From Halobacillus litoralis (GTDB taxonomy: Bacteria; Bacillota; Bacilli; Bacillales; Halobacillaceae): DNA of 64,000 bases. Positions 17,893 through 26,280 of the stretch are shown here, one piece after another. Where the stretch lies: the NCBI RefSeq assembly GCF_009856355.1, contig NZ_WMEW01000001.1:62001-126000 (forward strand), read 5' to 3'. Made by a program: the position numbers and the translations under genes. The notes beneath the pieces were generated by a model. That model worked only from the letters and a program-made list of their open reading frames with translations, was not told where the DNA came from and did no database searches. Position 1 is the first letter of the stretch. Each line of letters begins with the position of its first letter.

Positions 17893-18861
17893 ATGATGGT
17901 TTATTTTATTTTTCTACTGTCCGCTGTCATCGTCGTATATGCGGCTGTTTACCTGAACCGCTTCGGCGATGTGATCAGCCGGAAATCAACACTGAGCGGT
18001 GCTGTCGTCGGCACCTTTCTCATCGCCGGGGCCACCTCACTTCCGGAATTGACGACAAGTTTAACGGCCGTCTACATCGACAATCCTGACATCGCCGTCG
18101 GTAACATGCTCGGAAGTAACGTATTCAACCTGCTGATCATTGCCGTTGTAGATATGATCTACCGAAAAAGAAAAATGTTTAACGCCATTGATGAAAAGCA
18201 GCATATGCCGACAGCGGTTGCCGGTATCGTGTTTACCTTGATTGTAGTCGCCGCCCTAATCCTGCCGTTTGATTTTTCCTTGTTTAACATCGGAATTGAA
18301 ATGTTCATCCTCGTCGGCCTGTATATCGCGGCCACTCGATTTATCAATCAGGGAGAAGAAGAGGAGATAGATGAAGCGGCTGCCGTTGGCAAAGATTATT
18401 CACTAAAAGGCGCTGTGACCGGATTTATTATCACCGCTCTACTCGTTTTCGCCTCAGGGAGTGCCTTATCGATTTCCGGTGATCAGCTGGCGCAGCAGAC
18501 TGGCATGAGTTCAAGCTTTGTCGGAAGCTTCCTTATTGCCGCTTCCACATCGCTGCCGGAACTCGTCACTGTTCTCGTCGCCATGAAGATGTCCAACTAC
18601 GGAATGGCGCTTGGATCGATTCTGGGAAGTAATCTGTTTAACCTGCAGCTTCTTGCTGTGACGGATATCTTTTACCAGAAAGGTGCGATTCTGCAGTCCC
18701 TCAGCTCCACCCATCTGCCTGTGGCACTGCTGAGTGCAGCCATGTTGTTCTTGACCGTGTTCATGGTGAACCGGAAGCCGAAGGAAAACAGCTTCCGCTA
18801 TGCGGTACCGTCGCTGATTATGATCGTCATTTATTTTGCAGCATCCTATCAGATGTTTTAA
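17893..18861 (+). CDS. Cation/calcium exchanger family protein under Mn2+ control
   Basis: A 322-residue inner-membrane antiporter of the Ca2+/cation exchanger superfamily. It has two inverted alpha repeats, GATSLPEL...GSNVFNL (46-80) and ASTSLPEL...GSNLFN (217-250), each with the ion-coordinating Glu, joined by an acidic loop near 154-162 (EEEEIDEAAA). YrbG/CaxA-type members exchange Ca2+ for Na+ or H+. The manganese riboswitch in its leader suggests that this member exports Mn2+ or is induced by it. A symmetric terminator follows. Confidence 0.9.
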   Translation: MMVYFIFLLSAVIVVYAAVYLNRFGDVISRKSTLSGAVVGTFLIAGATSLPELTTSLTAVYIDNPDIAVGNMLGSNVFNLLIIAVVDMIYRKRKMFNAIDEKQHMPTAVAGIVFTLIVVAALILPFDFSLFNIGIEMFILVGLYIAATRFINQGEEEEIDEAAAVGKDYSLKGAVTGFIITALLVFASGSALSISGDQLAQQTGMSSSFVGSFLIAASTSLPELVTVLVAMKMSNYGMALGSILGSNLFNLQLLAVTDIFYQKGAILQSLSSTHLPVALLSAAMLFLTVFMVNRKPKENSFRYAVPSLIMIVIYFAASYQMF

Positions 18862-18896
18862 AAAAAGCAGGAGAGCGCGGGCTCTCCTGCTTTTTC
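18862..18896. terminator. Bidirectional terminator
   Basis: A 10-bp GC-rich stem (GCAGGAGAGC with GCTCTCCTGC) flanked by A-run and T-run, serving the exchanger gene on the forward strand and the converging hypothetical gene on the reverse strand. Confidence 0.88.
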
Positions 18897-19394
18897 TCAT
18901 TTATACCCTACTGGATGAAACTCTCCTGTCAGAGCATCTACAATTAAGTGAAAACACTTTTTCTTTTTCATTCCTTTCACTATCCAATAAGGGCGGTAGA
19001 ATAATGATTCTTTGGTTAAAGTAATGCCGGGCATTCTAAATATTTTCATCTTATAAGAAATGGATCGGCCGATAAACCTTTCACCGTAAACCTTTGCTTT
19101 GCTTAACGGTATTTGAATATCCAGCACTTTATTGGTCTTTAATTCCGCTTCAGAAAGTTCAGGTGAGGTGTCGATGAGTGATCCTACACCACTAATCGAA
19201 TCAATGGTGCACCCTATTTTCTTATGGACGTGTCCAAGCCACCTTTTCCCTTTCATTTCATATTCCAGGAAATAATAAGGATAATACACTAAACATTCAG
19301 GTGTAAAAATTGAATCCTTCTCCATTTGTTTCAGAAAATGGCAGATCTCTTCATCTGAAAATATATGATCGCTTGTCAAGACAGGTGTTGTCAT
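18897..19394 (-). CDS. Uncharacterised protein coupled to the symporter
   Basis: A 165-residue protein that I do not recognise. It has no signal peptide or transmembrane helix. It is rich in Lys, Phe and Tyr, with aromatic patches such as VYYPYYFLEYEMKGKRWLGH and YRPYWIVKGMKKKK, giving the look of a beta-rich soluble domain. The ATG overlaps the end of the sodium:solute symporter by four bases, so it is probably made with and for that transporter. Codon use is AT-richer than in most of the window, as in the symporter. Confidence 0.7.
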   Translation of the reverse strand: MTTPVLTSDHIFSDEEICHFLKQMEKDSIFTPECLVYYPYYFLEYEMKGKRWLGHVHKKIGCTIDSISGVGSLIDTSPELSEAELKTNKVLDIQIPLSKAKVYGERFIGRSISYKMKIFRMPGITLTKESLFYRPYWIVKGMKKKKCFHLIVDALTGEFHPVGYK

Positions 19395-20959
19395 CTAGAG
19401 AAATCCTCCCCCACTTGAGTTTCCTTCAGGTATTTTCCTAAATTTCCTGCTTCAAGGTTCAAATGTCTAGAAACCTTTTTATCTAGCGACGCCGGCACAG
19501 AATAACCCTTTTTCACTTCAGGGAAAATATCTTCTATCCAAGCCGGTTTTTTACCAAAAGGATTTCCTACAAGCATCCCAAGCACCGACATTATTAAACC
19601 AGCTAAAAACGGGTGAAGGTATGTAGCTTCCTGGAGTTCTAGTGAAGTCCAGAAAATATTCGTCACTCCTCCAAAAATCATCGCGCATAATACTCCGATA
19701 TTATTCGCGTTTTTAGAGTATACAGAAACGACATACGGAACGATGAAGCTGTTTCCTAATACACCAAACGAAAAAATGACTAGAGAAAATACCGATGGTG
19801 GCTGATACACGGCCACAATAACACCTATAACACCGGCTGCCAGAATACATAATCGACTTATATTCACCATTTTATTATCACTTGCCTTTTTATCAATAAA
19901 CCGTAAATAAATATCTCTTGATAGGATCGTACCTGCCTGCATTAATATGGAATCAGAAGTAGACATGATCGCTGCCATTACTGCAGACAATAAGATCGCC
20001 GCCATAATCCCAGGGAAAAATTCATAGGCCAGTGTTGGGATGACCATTTCCGGGTCATTTAATTCAGGAAGCAGTACAATAGCCATAAACCCTAGAAGAT
20101 ATGGCGTAAATACAAAAAGCTGGTTCCAAGTAGCTGCATAAAGAATAGCTCCCTTTACCGTTTTCGTACTTTTCATAGACATATGTCTCACCACTACATG
20201 GGGGAGTCCCATATAGCCTATAGAATAAATGAGCACCGCACCAAGAACAACACCCCACTGTCCGATATAAGCCAAATCTTTTCCCCATGGACTTAAATAC
20301 GAAGGATCTATGGCAGCAATCTGTTCATTCAACCCTGACAGCCCGCCAAGATGAATAAAACCCATGATTGCAATCCCGACGACACCAATAACCATAATAA
20401 TGCCTTGGATAAAGTCAGTCCAAACAACCGCCAGGTAACCTCCTGTGACGGTATAGGAAATGATCACACCAACGCCTATTAATAGAGCCGTAGAATAGGA
20501 TAATCCAGTCAACTGCTCTAAAGCTTTACCGGAAGCGATGAACTGAGCGAACACATATCCAAATAAGAAAATTATAGATATAACTGAACCTACAATACGG
20601 ATAGCAGGGCTCTCAAAACGTTTTTCCAAATATTCAATAGGGGAGAGAGCACCCAGCCTTTCTGACATTCTTCTCATCCTTTTCCCTAAAACGGATAAGT
20701 TCACAATGGCTCCCCCTGCATCCCCAAAGGCATACCATAAAGCGTACCACCCTTGTTGAAAAGCAAGAGCCGGCCCTCCCATAAACATATACCCACTCAT
20801 AGATGAACTCTGCATCGTCAAAGCAGTTACTGCTGGTCCAAGACTTCGTCCTCCCAGTAAATATTGGTCAACTGATTTAGAAGCTTTGCGGGTAAAGTAA
20901 GTACCAACAACTAGTAACCCAGCTAAATATACAAGAAAAATGATCGTATCGAGTTTCAA
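19391..20959 (-). CDS. Sodium:solute symporter family protein
   Basis: A 522-residue membrane protein of the SSS family with about 13 helices. Family features include DQYLLGGRSLGP near the start, SSSMSGYMFMGGPALA in the second helix and GYLAVVWTDFIQG in the middle. It resembles PutP/PanF-type carriers; the substrate is not clear. The TTG start overlaps the stop of a 49-residue membrane peptide gene upstream, and the end overlaps the hypothetical gene downstream, making a tightly coupled three-gene unit. Confidence 0.9.
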   Translation of the reverse strand: MKLDTIIFLVYLAGLLVVGTYFTRKASKSVDQYLLGGRSLGPAVTALTMQSSSMSGYMFMGGPALAFQQGWYALWYAFGDAGGAIVNLSVLGKRMRRMSERLGALSPIEYLEKRFESPAIRIVGSVISIIFLFGYVFAQFIASGKALEQLTGLSYSTALLIGVGVIISYTVTGGYLAVVWTDFIQGIIMVIGVVGIAIMGFIHLGGLSGLNEQIAAIDPSYLSPWGKDLAYIGQWGVVLGAVLIYSIGYMGLPHVVVRHMSMKSTKTVKGAILYAATWNQLFVFTPYLLGFMAIVLLPELNDPEMVIPTLAYEFFPGIMAAILLSAVMAAIMSTSDSILMQAGTILSRDIYLRFIDKKASDNKMVNISRLCILAAGVIGVIVAVYQPPSVFSLVIFSFGVLGNSFIVPYVVSVYSKNANNIGVLCAMIFGGVTNIFWTSLELQEATYLHPFLAGLIMSVLGMLVGNPFGKKPAWIEDIFPEVKKGYSVPASLDKKVSRHLNLEAGNLGKYLKETQVGEDFSR

Positions 20960-21105
20960 TTGCTTTCCCCCTCTCTTCTGTGATGATATTCTTCTTCAGC
21001 TTCATCATCTTTTCTAAACTTCACATAAAGGATAATAGCCAATGAAAACCAAAAGACCGGCCATGGAGCAAATAACCAAAATGTTTCTGAGGGAAGATTG
21101 AACAA
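20956..21105 (-). CDS. Small single-helix symporter accessory protein
   Basis: A 49-residue product from a TTG start (GAGGAATC just upstream) to a TGA that overlaps the symporter TTG by four bases. It has one helix (FWLFAPWPVFWFSLAIILY, about 9-27) followed by a charged tail rich in Lys, Asp, Glu and His. Short one-helix partners encoded directly before SSS carriers occur in Bacillaceae and, as I recall, are named symporter small accessory proteins. The coupling strongly suggests a subunit of this transporter. Confidence 0.75.
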   Translation of the reverse strand: MFNLPSETFWLFAPWPVFWFSLAIILYVKFRKDDEAEEEYHHRREGESN

Positions 21106-21226
21106 GATTCCTCACGCTCCTTTTTTTGTAATATAAAGTAAATTTTACATAAATTCAGCTGAATCCTCACTAGACATAGTGTCGTTTTCCTATTAGGAAA
21201 TTTAAACACTATGACAAATTCTCCCA

Positions 21227-21260
21227 CAAAAAAAGCATCCGATAGCACACGGATGCTTTT
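21227..21260 (-). terminator. Terminator of the glutamine-type ABC operon
   Basis: On the reverse strand AAGCATCCG pairs with CGGATGCTT and is followed by seven T, six bases after the ATPase stop. Confidence 0.9.
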
Positions 21261-21265
21261 CCACT

Positions 21266-21988
21266 TCATAAAACCTTACTTAAAAATTCCTTTGTTCTTG
21301 GATTCTGCGGATTTCCAAAGATATTCTCCGGTTTATCCTCTTCCATAATAATTCCTTCATCCATGAACAATACCCGGTCGCCAACTTCACGCGCAAACCC
21401 CATTTCGTGGGTAACGACCACCATGGTCATCCCTTCACGGGCGAGCTCCTTCATAACAGCCAGCACATCGCCCACAAGTTCGGGGTCCAAGGCCGAGGTC
21501 GGTTCATCAAAAAGCATGATACTCGGCTCCATTGCGAGCGACCGCGCGATAGCGACACGCTGTTTCTGACCGCCGGAAAGACTTTCCGGATAAGCATCCG
21601 CCTTATCACTCAGGCCGACTTTTTCCAGCAGGGGACGCGCCACTTTTTCTGCTTCACTTTTCGACATTTTCTTTACCTTAATCGGACCGATGGTGATGTT
21701 ATCCAGAACGGTCTTATGAGGAAAAAGATTAAAATGCTGGAATACCATGCCGACGCGGGAACGGATTTTGTTGATGTTGATCTTTGGATCGGTTAAATTG
21801 TCTCCCTGAATGATTACATCCCCGGATGTCACTTCCTCGAGCAGATTCAGACAGCGGAGGAAGGTACTTTTCCCAGAACCGGACGGGCCGATAACACAGA
21901 CCACTTCTTTTTCCTTAATCTCTGCATCGATTCCTTTTAAGACTTCATTGGAGCCGAAGGATTTGTGTAGATCCTTTACACTGATCAT
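21266..21988 (-). CDS. glnQ: Polar amino acid ABC transporter, ATP-binding protein
   Basis: A 240-residue ABC ATPase of the GlnQ/HisP type. It has Walker [10 protein letters not shown] (about 34-42), the ABC signature [15 protein letters not shown], Walker [15 protein letters not shown] and the switch histidine VVTHEMGFA. It powers uptake of a polar amino acid, probably glutamine or another GlnH ligand. Its ATG overlaps the permease stop by one base. Confidence 0.93.
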   Translation of the reverse strand: MISVKDLHKSFGSNEVLKGIDAEIKEKEVVCVIGPSGSGKSTFLRCLNLLEEVTSGDVIIQGDNLTDPKININKIRSRVGMVFQHFNLFPHKTVLDNITIGPIKVKKMSKSEAEKVARPLLEKVGLSDKADAYPESLSGGQKQRVAIARSLAMEPSIMLFDEPTSALDPELVGDVLAVMKELAREGMTMVVVTHEMGFAREVGDRVLFMDEGIIMEEDKPENIFGNPQNPRTKEFLSKVL

Positions 21989-22644
21989 TAGACATCCAGC
22001 CTCCTTTCCACCCGTCTAAGGTAGACGGCTGTCGGTACAGTGATGATAAGGTACATGATACAAACCATCGTTAACGCCTGAAACGCCTGGAATGTCATCC
22101 CATAGTACTGCTGTCCCATATACAGCAGTTCCCCTACGGCGATAACGGAGAACAGGGATGTATCCTTCAGACTGATGACGAACTGGTTGCCAAGCGGCGG
22201 GATCATACGGCGGAATGCCTGAGGCCAGATGATATAACGCATCGTCTGCCCGCGGGTGAGCCCGATGGACCGTCCCGCTTCCTCCTGCCCCTTATCAATG
22301 GAATACACAGCACCGCGGACAATTTCAGCAATGTAGGCACCGGCATTGATGGCAATGGCAATGATTGATGCTGTAATTTTATCGATGTTCACATCCATTA
22401 AATCGGATAAACCAAAATAGATGAATAAGATCTGCGCCAAAATCGGCGTGCCGCGGACAGCTTCCACGTAGACCGTGGCAATGCCGTAGATCAGCTTATT
22501 TTTTGACAATCGCGCGAATCCGAAGACGGCTCCAAGGATAAAACCGAACAACAAACCGACGAAGGTGATAAGCAGTGTCCAGACTAACCCTTCCAACAGA
22601 AAAGGCATGACGCGGTAATAGTGGGATTCCGTAATAAACTCCAT
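21988..22644 (-). CDS. glnP: Polar amino acid ABC transporter, permease
   Basis: A 218-residue permease of the HisMQ type with about five helices and the EAA loop ([30 protein letters not shown] region). It probably works as a homodimer, because only one permease gene is present. It lies between the binding protein and the ATPase, separated from the binding-protein gene by a hairpin. Confidence 0.93.
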   Translation of the reverse strand: MEFITESHYYRVMPFLLEGLVWTLLITFVGLLFGFILGAVFGFARLSKNKLIYGIATVYVEAVRGTPILAQILFIYFGLSDLMDVNIDKITASIIAIAINAGAYIAEIVRGAVYSIDKGQEEAGRSIGLTRGQTMRYIIWPQAFRRMIPPLGNQFVISLKDTSLFSVIAVGELLYMGQQYYGMTFQAFQALTMVCIMYLIITVPTAVYLRRVERRLDV

Positions 22645-22692
22645 GCAGGTGACCGCTCCTTATGTTTAGTGGTTGAATGTTTTGTAGAGCAT

Positions 22693-22729
22693 GGAAAAGC
22701 GTAACAAGACATTCCTGCTACGCTTTTCC
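22693..22729 (-). terminator. Intercistronic hairpin between glnH and glnP
   Basis: An 11-bp stem (GGAAAAGCGTA with TACGCTTTTCC) in the 111-base gap after the binding-protein gene. It lacks a long T-run and likely acts as a leaky terminator or mRNA-protecting stem, keeping the binding protein in excess over the membrane parts. Confidence 0.6.
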
Positions 22730-22755
22730 TTCACTTTTGATATCCGGCTGTGGAG

Positions 22756-23562
22756 TTATTCCGATGACTCGGTCCCATATTTGCGCTCGCCAAACCATTC
22801 CTCGTAAATGTCATCGTACGTTCCATTATCGATCAACGTCTGCAGCGCTTCGTTTACATCTTCCACCAGCTCAGAATCCTTAGGAAAAGCGATGCCGTAC
22901 TGTTCCCCCTGCAGGGTATCGCCTGCAGTCTTCAATGTACCCTCGGCATCATTGTTCACATAATATTTTACGTTCGGTACGTCATACATCACAGCATCCA
23001 GGCGGCCAGATTCTAAATCCATATAGGCTTCCACAATCCCCGGGAACGTAATCAATTCCGCGTCGGGATGATTTTCTGAAATGTAGGTTTCACTCGTCGT
23101 CCCTGAGCGTGTCCCCACCTTTTTCCCTGCCAGATCCTCCTCAGATGTAATTTCCTCATTCGAAGCATCGACTGCTAAAATAAGGCCGGCGTCATAGTAA
23201 GGATCAGAGAAATCAATGGTTTCTTTCCGCTCTTCTGTAATCGTCATACCAGCAATTCCGATATCATAACGCCCCGACTGCATTCCTGCGACCACACCAT
23301 CAAATTTCATGGATTCGATTTCCACATTGAAGCCTGCTTCATCAGCAACCGCTTTGATCAGGTCGATATCGAATCCCTGCATTTCGCCGGATTCCTCGTC
23401 CATAAACTCAAACGGAACGAAGTTATTATCAGTGGCGACCGTGTATGTTTCTCCTTCTGAATCGCCGGATTCCCCGGAGCTGGAAGATTCACTGCTACCA
23501 CAAGCAGCCAGAACCGCTCCAAGAACAATCATCATAAAAAATAAAGACCATTTCGATTTCAT
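22756..23562 (-). CDS. glnH: Polar amino acid ABC transporter, substrate-binding lipoprotein
   Basis: A 268-residue lipoprotein with a signal peptide and lipobox LAAC (Cys21), then a Ser/Gly/Glu linker and a type II periplasmic-binding domain (PFEFMDEESGEMQGFDIDL; GRYDIGIAGMTITEERK). It captures the amino acid at the outer face for the GlnP/GlnQ complex. First gene of the operon; GGGGGAAG precedes the ATG. Confidence 0.93.
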   Translation of the reverse strand: MKSKWSLFFMMIVLGAVLAACGSSESSSSGESGDSEGETYTVATDNNFVPFEFMDEESGEMQGFDIDLIKAVADEAGFNVEIESMKFDGVVAGMQSGRYDIGIAGMTITEERKETIDFSDPYYDAGLILAVDASNEEITSEEDLAGKKVGTRSGTTSETYISENHPDAELITFPGIVEAYMDLESGRLDAVMYDVPNVKYYVNNDAEGTLKTAGDTLQGEQYGIAFPKDSELVEDVNEALQTLIDNGTYDDIYEEWFGERKYGTESSE

Positions 23563-23720
23563 ACAACTTCCCCCTTTGGTTTTATGTACTTTTGCCTACC
23601 CCAAACTTTAATACTATTTACAATTTTCTAAAAAATTTATTTTCAGCTTTATTCCGTCAAAAAACGTCATTTGGGAGGCGTTTTTTTCTTTTTTCTCTCA
23701 TATGCTTAGATTTTGGATGT

Positions 23721-23846
23721 AATCATGATCATTGAGGCGGTTGGTTGATATATTTCGAATTCCGCTGAAATATCCGGGAACTAGTGGGTAGATCCAAAAT
23801 ATCACCGATATCTCCAAAGGAATACCGATCTCCATGTCGAATAAGG
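23721..23846 (+). repeat. 20-bp-period GATATATC-like repeat array, left of the NERD gene
   Basis: Six copies of a degenerate GATATATC box recur at exactly 20-base steps (first bases 23727, 23747, 23767, 23787, 23807, 23827). Several copies are preceded by Y-T/C (TTGATATATT, CTGAAATATC, CCGATATCTC). The array ends about 20 bases before the start codon of the NERD gene and thus lies in its promoter or leader region. It is not in a multiple of three and is not coding. Confidence 0.75.
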
Positions 23847-23868
23847 AAAAAGCGAAAGGATGGATGCC

Positions 23869-24825
23869 ATGATTAAAAAAGAACGCACGTTTCCCCGAGA
23901 TATCAAAGTTCTGCAGGCTTTGAAGCGTAGGCTGGTGGACAATCACCCTCAATCCGAAGCTGTAAATGACCAGTTGAAGCTCCGATTAACCGGCTTCAAA
24001 GGCGAACTCTCCTTGAATTATCCTCTTACTTTCCTCCCCTCGGACCATTATATTTTCCACGACCTGCGTCTGTATGACGGCACCCACCACTTTCAAATCG
24101 ACTGCCTTGTTGTAACCCCTTCTCTCCTAATCATTCTGGAAGTGAAAAATATTGGAGGGGAGCTGTTTTTCAACCAGCGCTTCCACTACCTTGAACGAAA
24201 ATGGGAGGAAGATCATTCTACGTTTGCCGATCCAGTCATTCAGGTAGGCCGTCATACCCGGCAGCTTCGGAAGCTGCTGAATCTCTGGCAGATTCCTCAT
24301 GTTCCAATTTATGGACTGGTCGTCAACAGCCACCCTGCGGCAAGGATTGATACAGACGATGATGACCTTGAGAACGTCATCCGAATTGAAACGCTGCCTG
24401 AAAAAATATCCACCCTGGTGGAAGGCAGCATACCCATTTTAAATGCCTCGCCAATGAACCGCTTAACCACCCACTTGCTAACCAATCACGAAAGTTACTT
24501 TTATGACTATGTAAAATGTTTCAAACTGGAAAAGGAAGATTTCAAGAAGGGGGTTTTCTGCCCGAAATGTTCCTCACTGCCAATGAAACGTATGCACGGC
24601 AGATGGAAGTGCGTGAACTGCGCTCATCTCAGCAAGTCCGCTCATGTGGATGCTCTGGAAGACTACTCGCTCTTAATTGAAGACCGGATTACCAATCAAA
24701 GCGCTAGAGATTTTCTCCTTATTTCATCTCCCACTTCCGTAAAAAAGTTACTTCAGTCCATGAATCTTTCGACCGTTGGACAAAACAAGGGCAGAGCTTA
24801 TATGCTTGATAACTTCAAATGTTGA
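23869..24825 (+). CDS. NERD (nuclease-related) domain protein with zinc ribbon
   Basis: A 318-residue soluble protein. Residues of about 35-145 form a NERD domain: GFKGELSLNYPL, then DHYIFHDLRL, QIDCLVVTPSLLIILEVKN (the nuclease-fold D...ExK pattern) and DPVIQVGRHTRQLRKLL. Near the C-terminus is a zinc ribbon CPKC...CVNC, followed by a helical segment. NERD proteins resemble restriction-type nucleases and are often linked to stress or defence, but activity is unproven. I prefer the ATG at 23869 because AAAGGATGG lies just before it. Both flanks carry 20-bp repeat arrays; the right array begins at the stop codon. Confidence 0.85.
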   Translation: MIKKERTFPRDIKVLQALKRRLVDNHPQSEAVNDQLKLRLTGFKGELSLNYPLTFLPSDHYIFHDLRLYDGTHHFQIDCLVVTPSLLIILEVKNIGGELFFNQRFHYLERKWEEDHSTFADPVIQVGRHTRQLRKLLNLWQIPHVPIYGLVVNSHPAARIDTDDDDLENVIRIETLPEKISTLVEGSIPILNASPMNRLTTHLLTNHESYFYDYVKCFKLEKEDFKKGVFCPKCSSLPMKRMHGRWKCVNCAHLSKSAHVDALEDYSLLIEDRITNQSARDFLLISSPTSVKKLLQSMNLSTVGQNKGRAYMLDNFKC

Positions 24826-24932
24826 TATATTGCTGATTTGACTGATATATTGCCAATTTGACTGATAAATCCAAGGAAAGACTGATATATGTGTCAAAAC
24901 GACCGATATATCACAAAAAAGACCGATATCAG
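24822..24932 (+). repeat. 20-bp-period GATATATC-like repeat array, right of the NERD gene
   Basis: Six copies with first bases at 24824, 24844, 24864, 24884, 24905 and 24925, so the step is 20 bases with a single 21. The common form is GACTGATATAT or GACCGATATAT. The first copy overlaps the NERD stop codon. Orientation is the same as in the left array. Confidence 0.85.
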
Positions 24933-24956
24933 CCACCCCTCCCCCATAAAGTCCAA

Positions 24957-24988
24957 AAAAAAAGCACCCCCAAAAGGAGGCACTTTAC
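24957..24988 (-). terminator. Terminator of the MurNAc/glcDF operon
   Basis: On the reverse strand a nine-pair stem with several G-T pairs (AGTGCCTCC with GGGGGTGCT) is followed by eight T and overlaps the last codons of the Fe-S subunit gene. Confidence 0.75.
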
Positions 24989-26280
24989 GTTTTCGGCTGA
25001 GGATCCGCTTCCATCAATAGATCCACCAAATGCATGGCTTCCATCCGATCATCGGCACCTTCGCGGACAACGCCGAGCTTCATCTGCAGCAGGCAGCCCG
25101 GGTTGGAGGTAACGATACCATCCGGATCCACACCGCAGACGTCCTGCATTTTCACATCAAGGATGTCCATCGCCTCTTCATAGTTGACGATGTTGTAAAT
25201 CCCTGCGGAGCCGCAGCAGAATTCCGGCCGGTCCATCTGTTTCAGCGTCAGTCCGGGCACTTTTTCCAACAGCGCGACAGGCGCATCGGTTACCTTCTGG
25301 ACGTTTCGCAGGTGGCAGGAAGGCTGATAAGTAACAGTTCGCGGAACGGACTGCTCAAACCGGAGACCGTCGATTTCCACCAGCACTTCGGAGATATCCT
25401 TCACGTTGGCTGCAAAAGCAGAAGCACGGCTGCGCCATTCTGTCCCCTCTTCAAACAGATGGGGATATTCAATCAGACGGGCACCGCACCCGCCGGCATT
25501 GTTGACGATGTAATCAAAGCCTTCCTCTTCAAAGGCTTCGATATTCCGCTTGGCAAGTTCGACCGATTCGTCTACTTTACCGGAGTGTGCATGAAGAGCG
25601 CCGCAGCACGTCTGCTGCTTTGGAAAAACAACTTCCGCGCCGCTTCGTAACAGCAGCTCCATCGTGTTTTGGTTCGTTTCATAAAACACACTATCCATGA
25701 TACAGCCCTTGAAAAAAGCAACTTTAGCTGTGGCCGGACGTTTACGGACGTATCGGCCCGCCCTTGATTTCCGCCGCTTTGGGGAAGGCATCTCAGGAAG
25801 TACGGCCTCAAATTCATGGAGGTGCAGCGGGGCCCGCTTCGTGAGGCCGAACCGCTGGGACACTTTTTTCAAGCCGCTGGTTTGATAAAGCCAAGTGGCA
25901 TGTCCAAGCGAATCCATCCATACCGAGGAGGGAAAAAAACGTTGGAACATAAAGTTCTCCACAAGCTTCCTCGGTCTGCTTTTTTCCTCCTGTTCATCTA
26001 TGACGTGCTTGGCACTCTCAAGAATTTCTCCATACTGGACGTTGGTCGGGCATACGATTGTACAGGCCATACAGCCAAGACATTTTTCGATCGGCTCTTT
26101 CAAATCCTCGACAGACGCTTTGCCTTCCGCAACCATTTTCACGAGGTTGATCCGGCCGCGAGGCGAGTGGGTTTCTCTTTCCATCGTCTCATACGTCGGA
26201 CAGGCAGGAAGACAGTAGCCACACTGCACACAGTCAAACGTCTTATCATAGCTGAGCTTTTCCTGCAGCAGACTATTCAT
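24985..26280 (-). CDS. glcF: Glycolate/D-lactate oxidase iron-sulfur subunit
   Basis: A 431-residue protein with two 4Fe-4S motifs near the N-terminus (CVQCGYCLPACP and CLGCMACTIVCP) and two CCG cysteine-rich domains (CCGALHAHSGK; CCGSAGIYNIV). It passes electrons from the FAD subunit to the quinone pool at the membrane. It overlaps the FAD subunit gene by eight bases. Annotated homologues are called GlcF, but the operon context here points to D-lactate oxidation rather than glycolate. Confidence 0.9.
   Translation of the reverse strand: MNSLLQEKLSYDKTFDCVQCGYCLPACPTYETMERETHSPRGRINLVKMVAEGKASVEDLKEPIEKCLGCMACTIVCPTNVQYGEILESAKHVIDEQEEKSRPRKLVENFMFQRFFPSSVWMDSLGHATWLYQTSGLKKVSQRFGLTKRAPLHLHEFEAVLPEMPSPKRRKSRAGRYVRKRPATAKVAFFKGCIMDSVFYETNQNTMELLLRSGAEVVFPKQQTCCGALHAHSGKVDESVELAKRNIEAFEEEGFDYIVNNAGGCGARLIEYPHLFEEGTEWRSRASAFAANVKDISEVLVEIDGLRFEQSVPRTVTYQPSCHLRNVQKVTDAPVALLEKVPGLTLKQMDRPEFCCGSAGIYNIVNYEEAMDILDVKMQDVCGVDPDGIVTSNPGCLLQMKLGVVREGADDRMEAMHLVDLLMEADPQPKT

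Noticed and set aside
21021..21269. Reverse-strand 82-codon frame before the symporter
   Set aside because: It is out of frame with the 49-residue accessory gene, which has a better start, a clear helix and a coupled stop.
23721..24932. CRISPR array
   Set aside because: The period is only 20 bases, the units are degenerate, there are no distinct spacers and no cas genes.
24858..25112. Forward open frame across the right repeat array
   Set aside because: The frame depends on the repeat units, which are 20 bases long and shift frame; no ribosome site.
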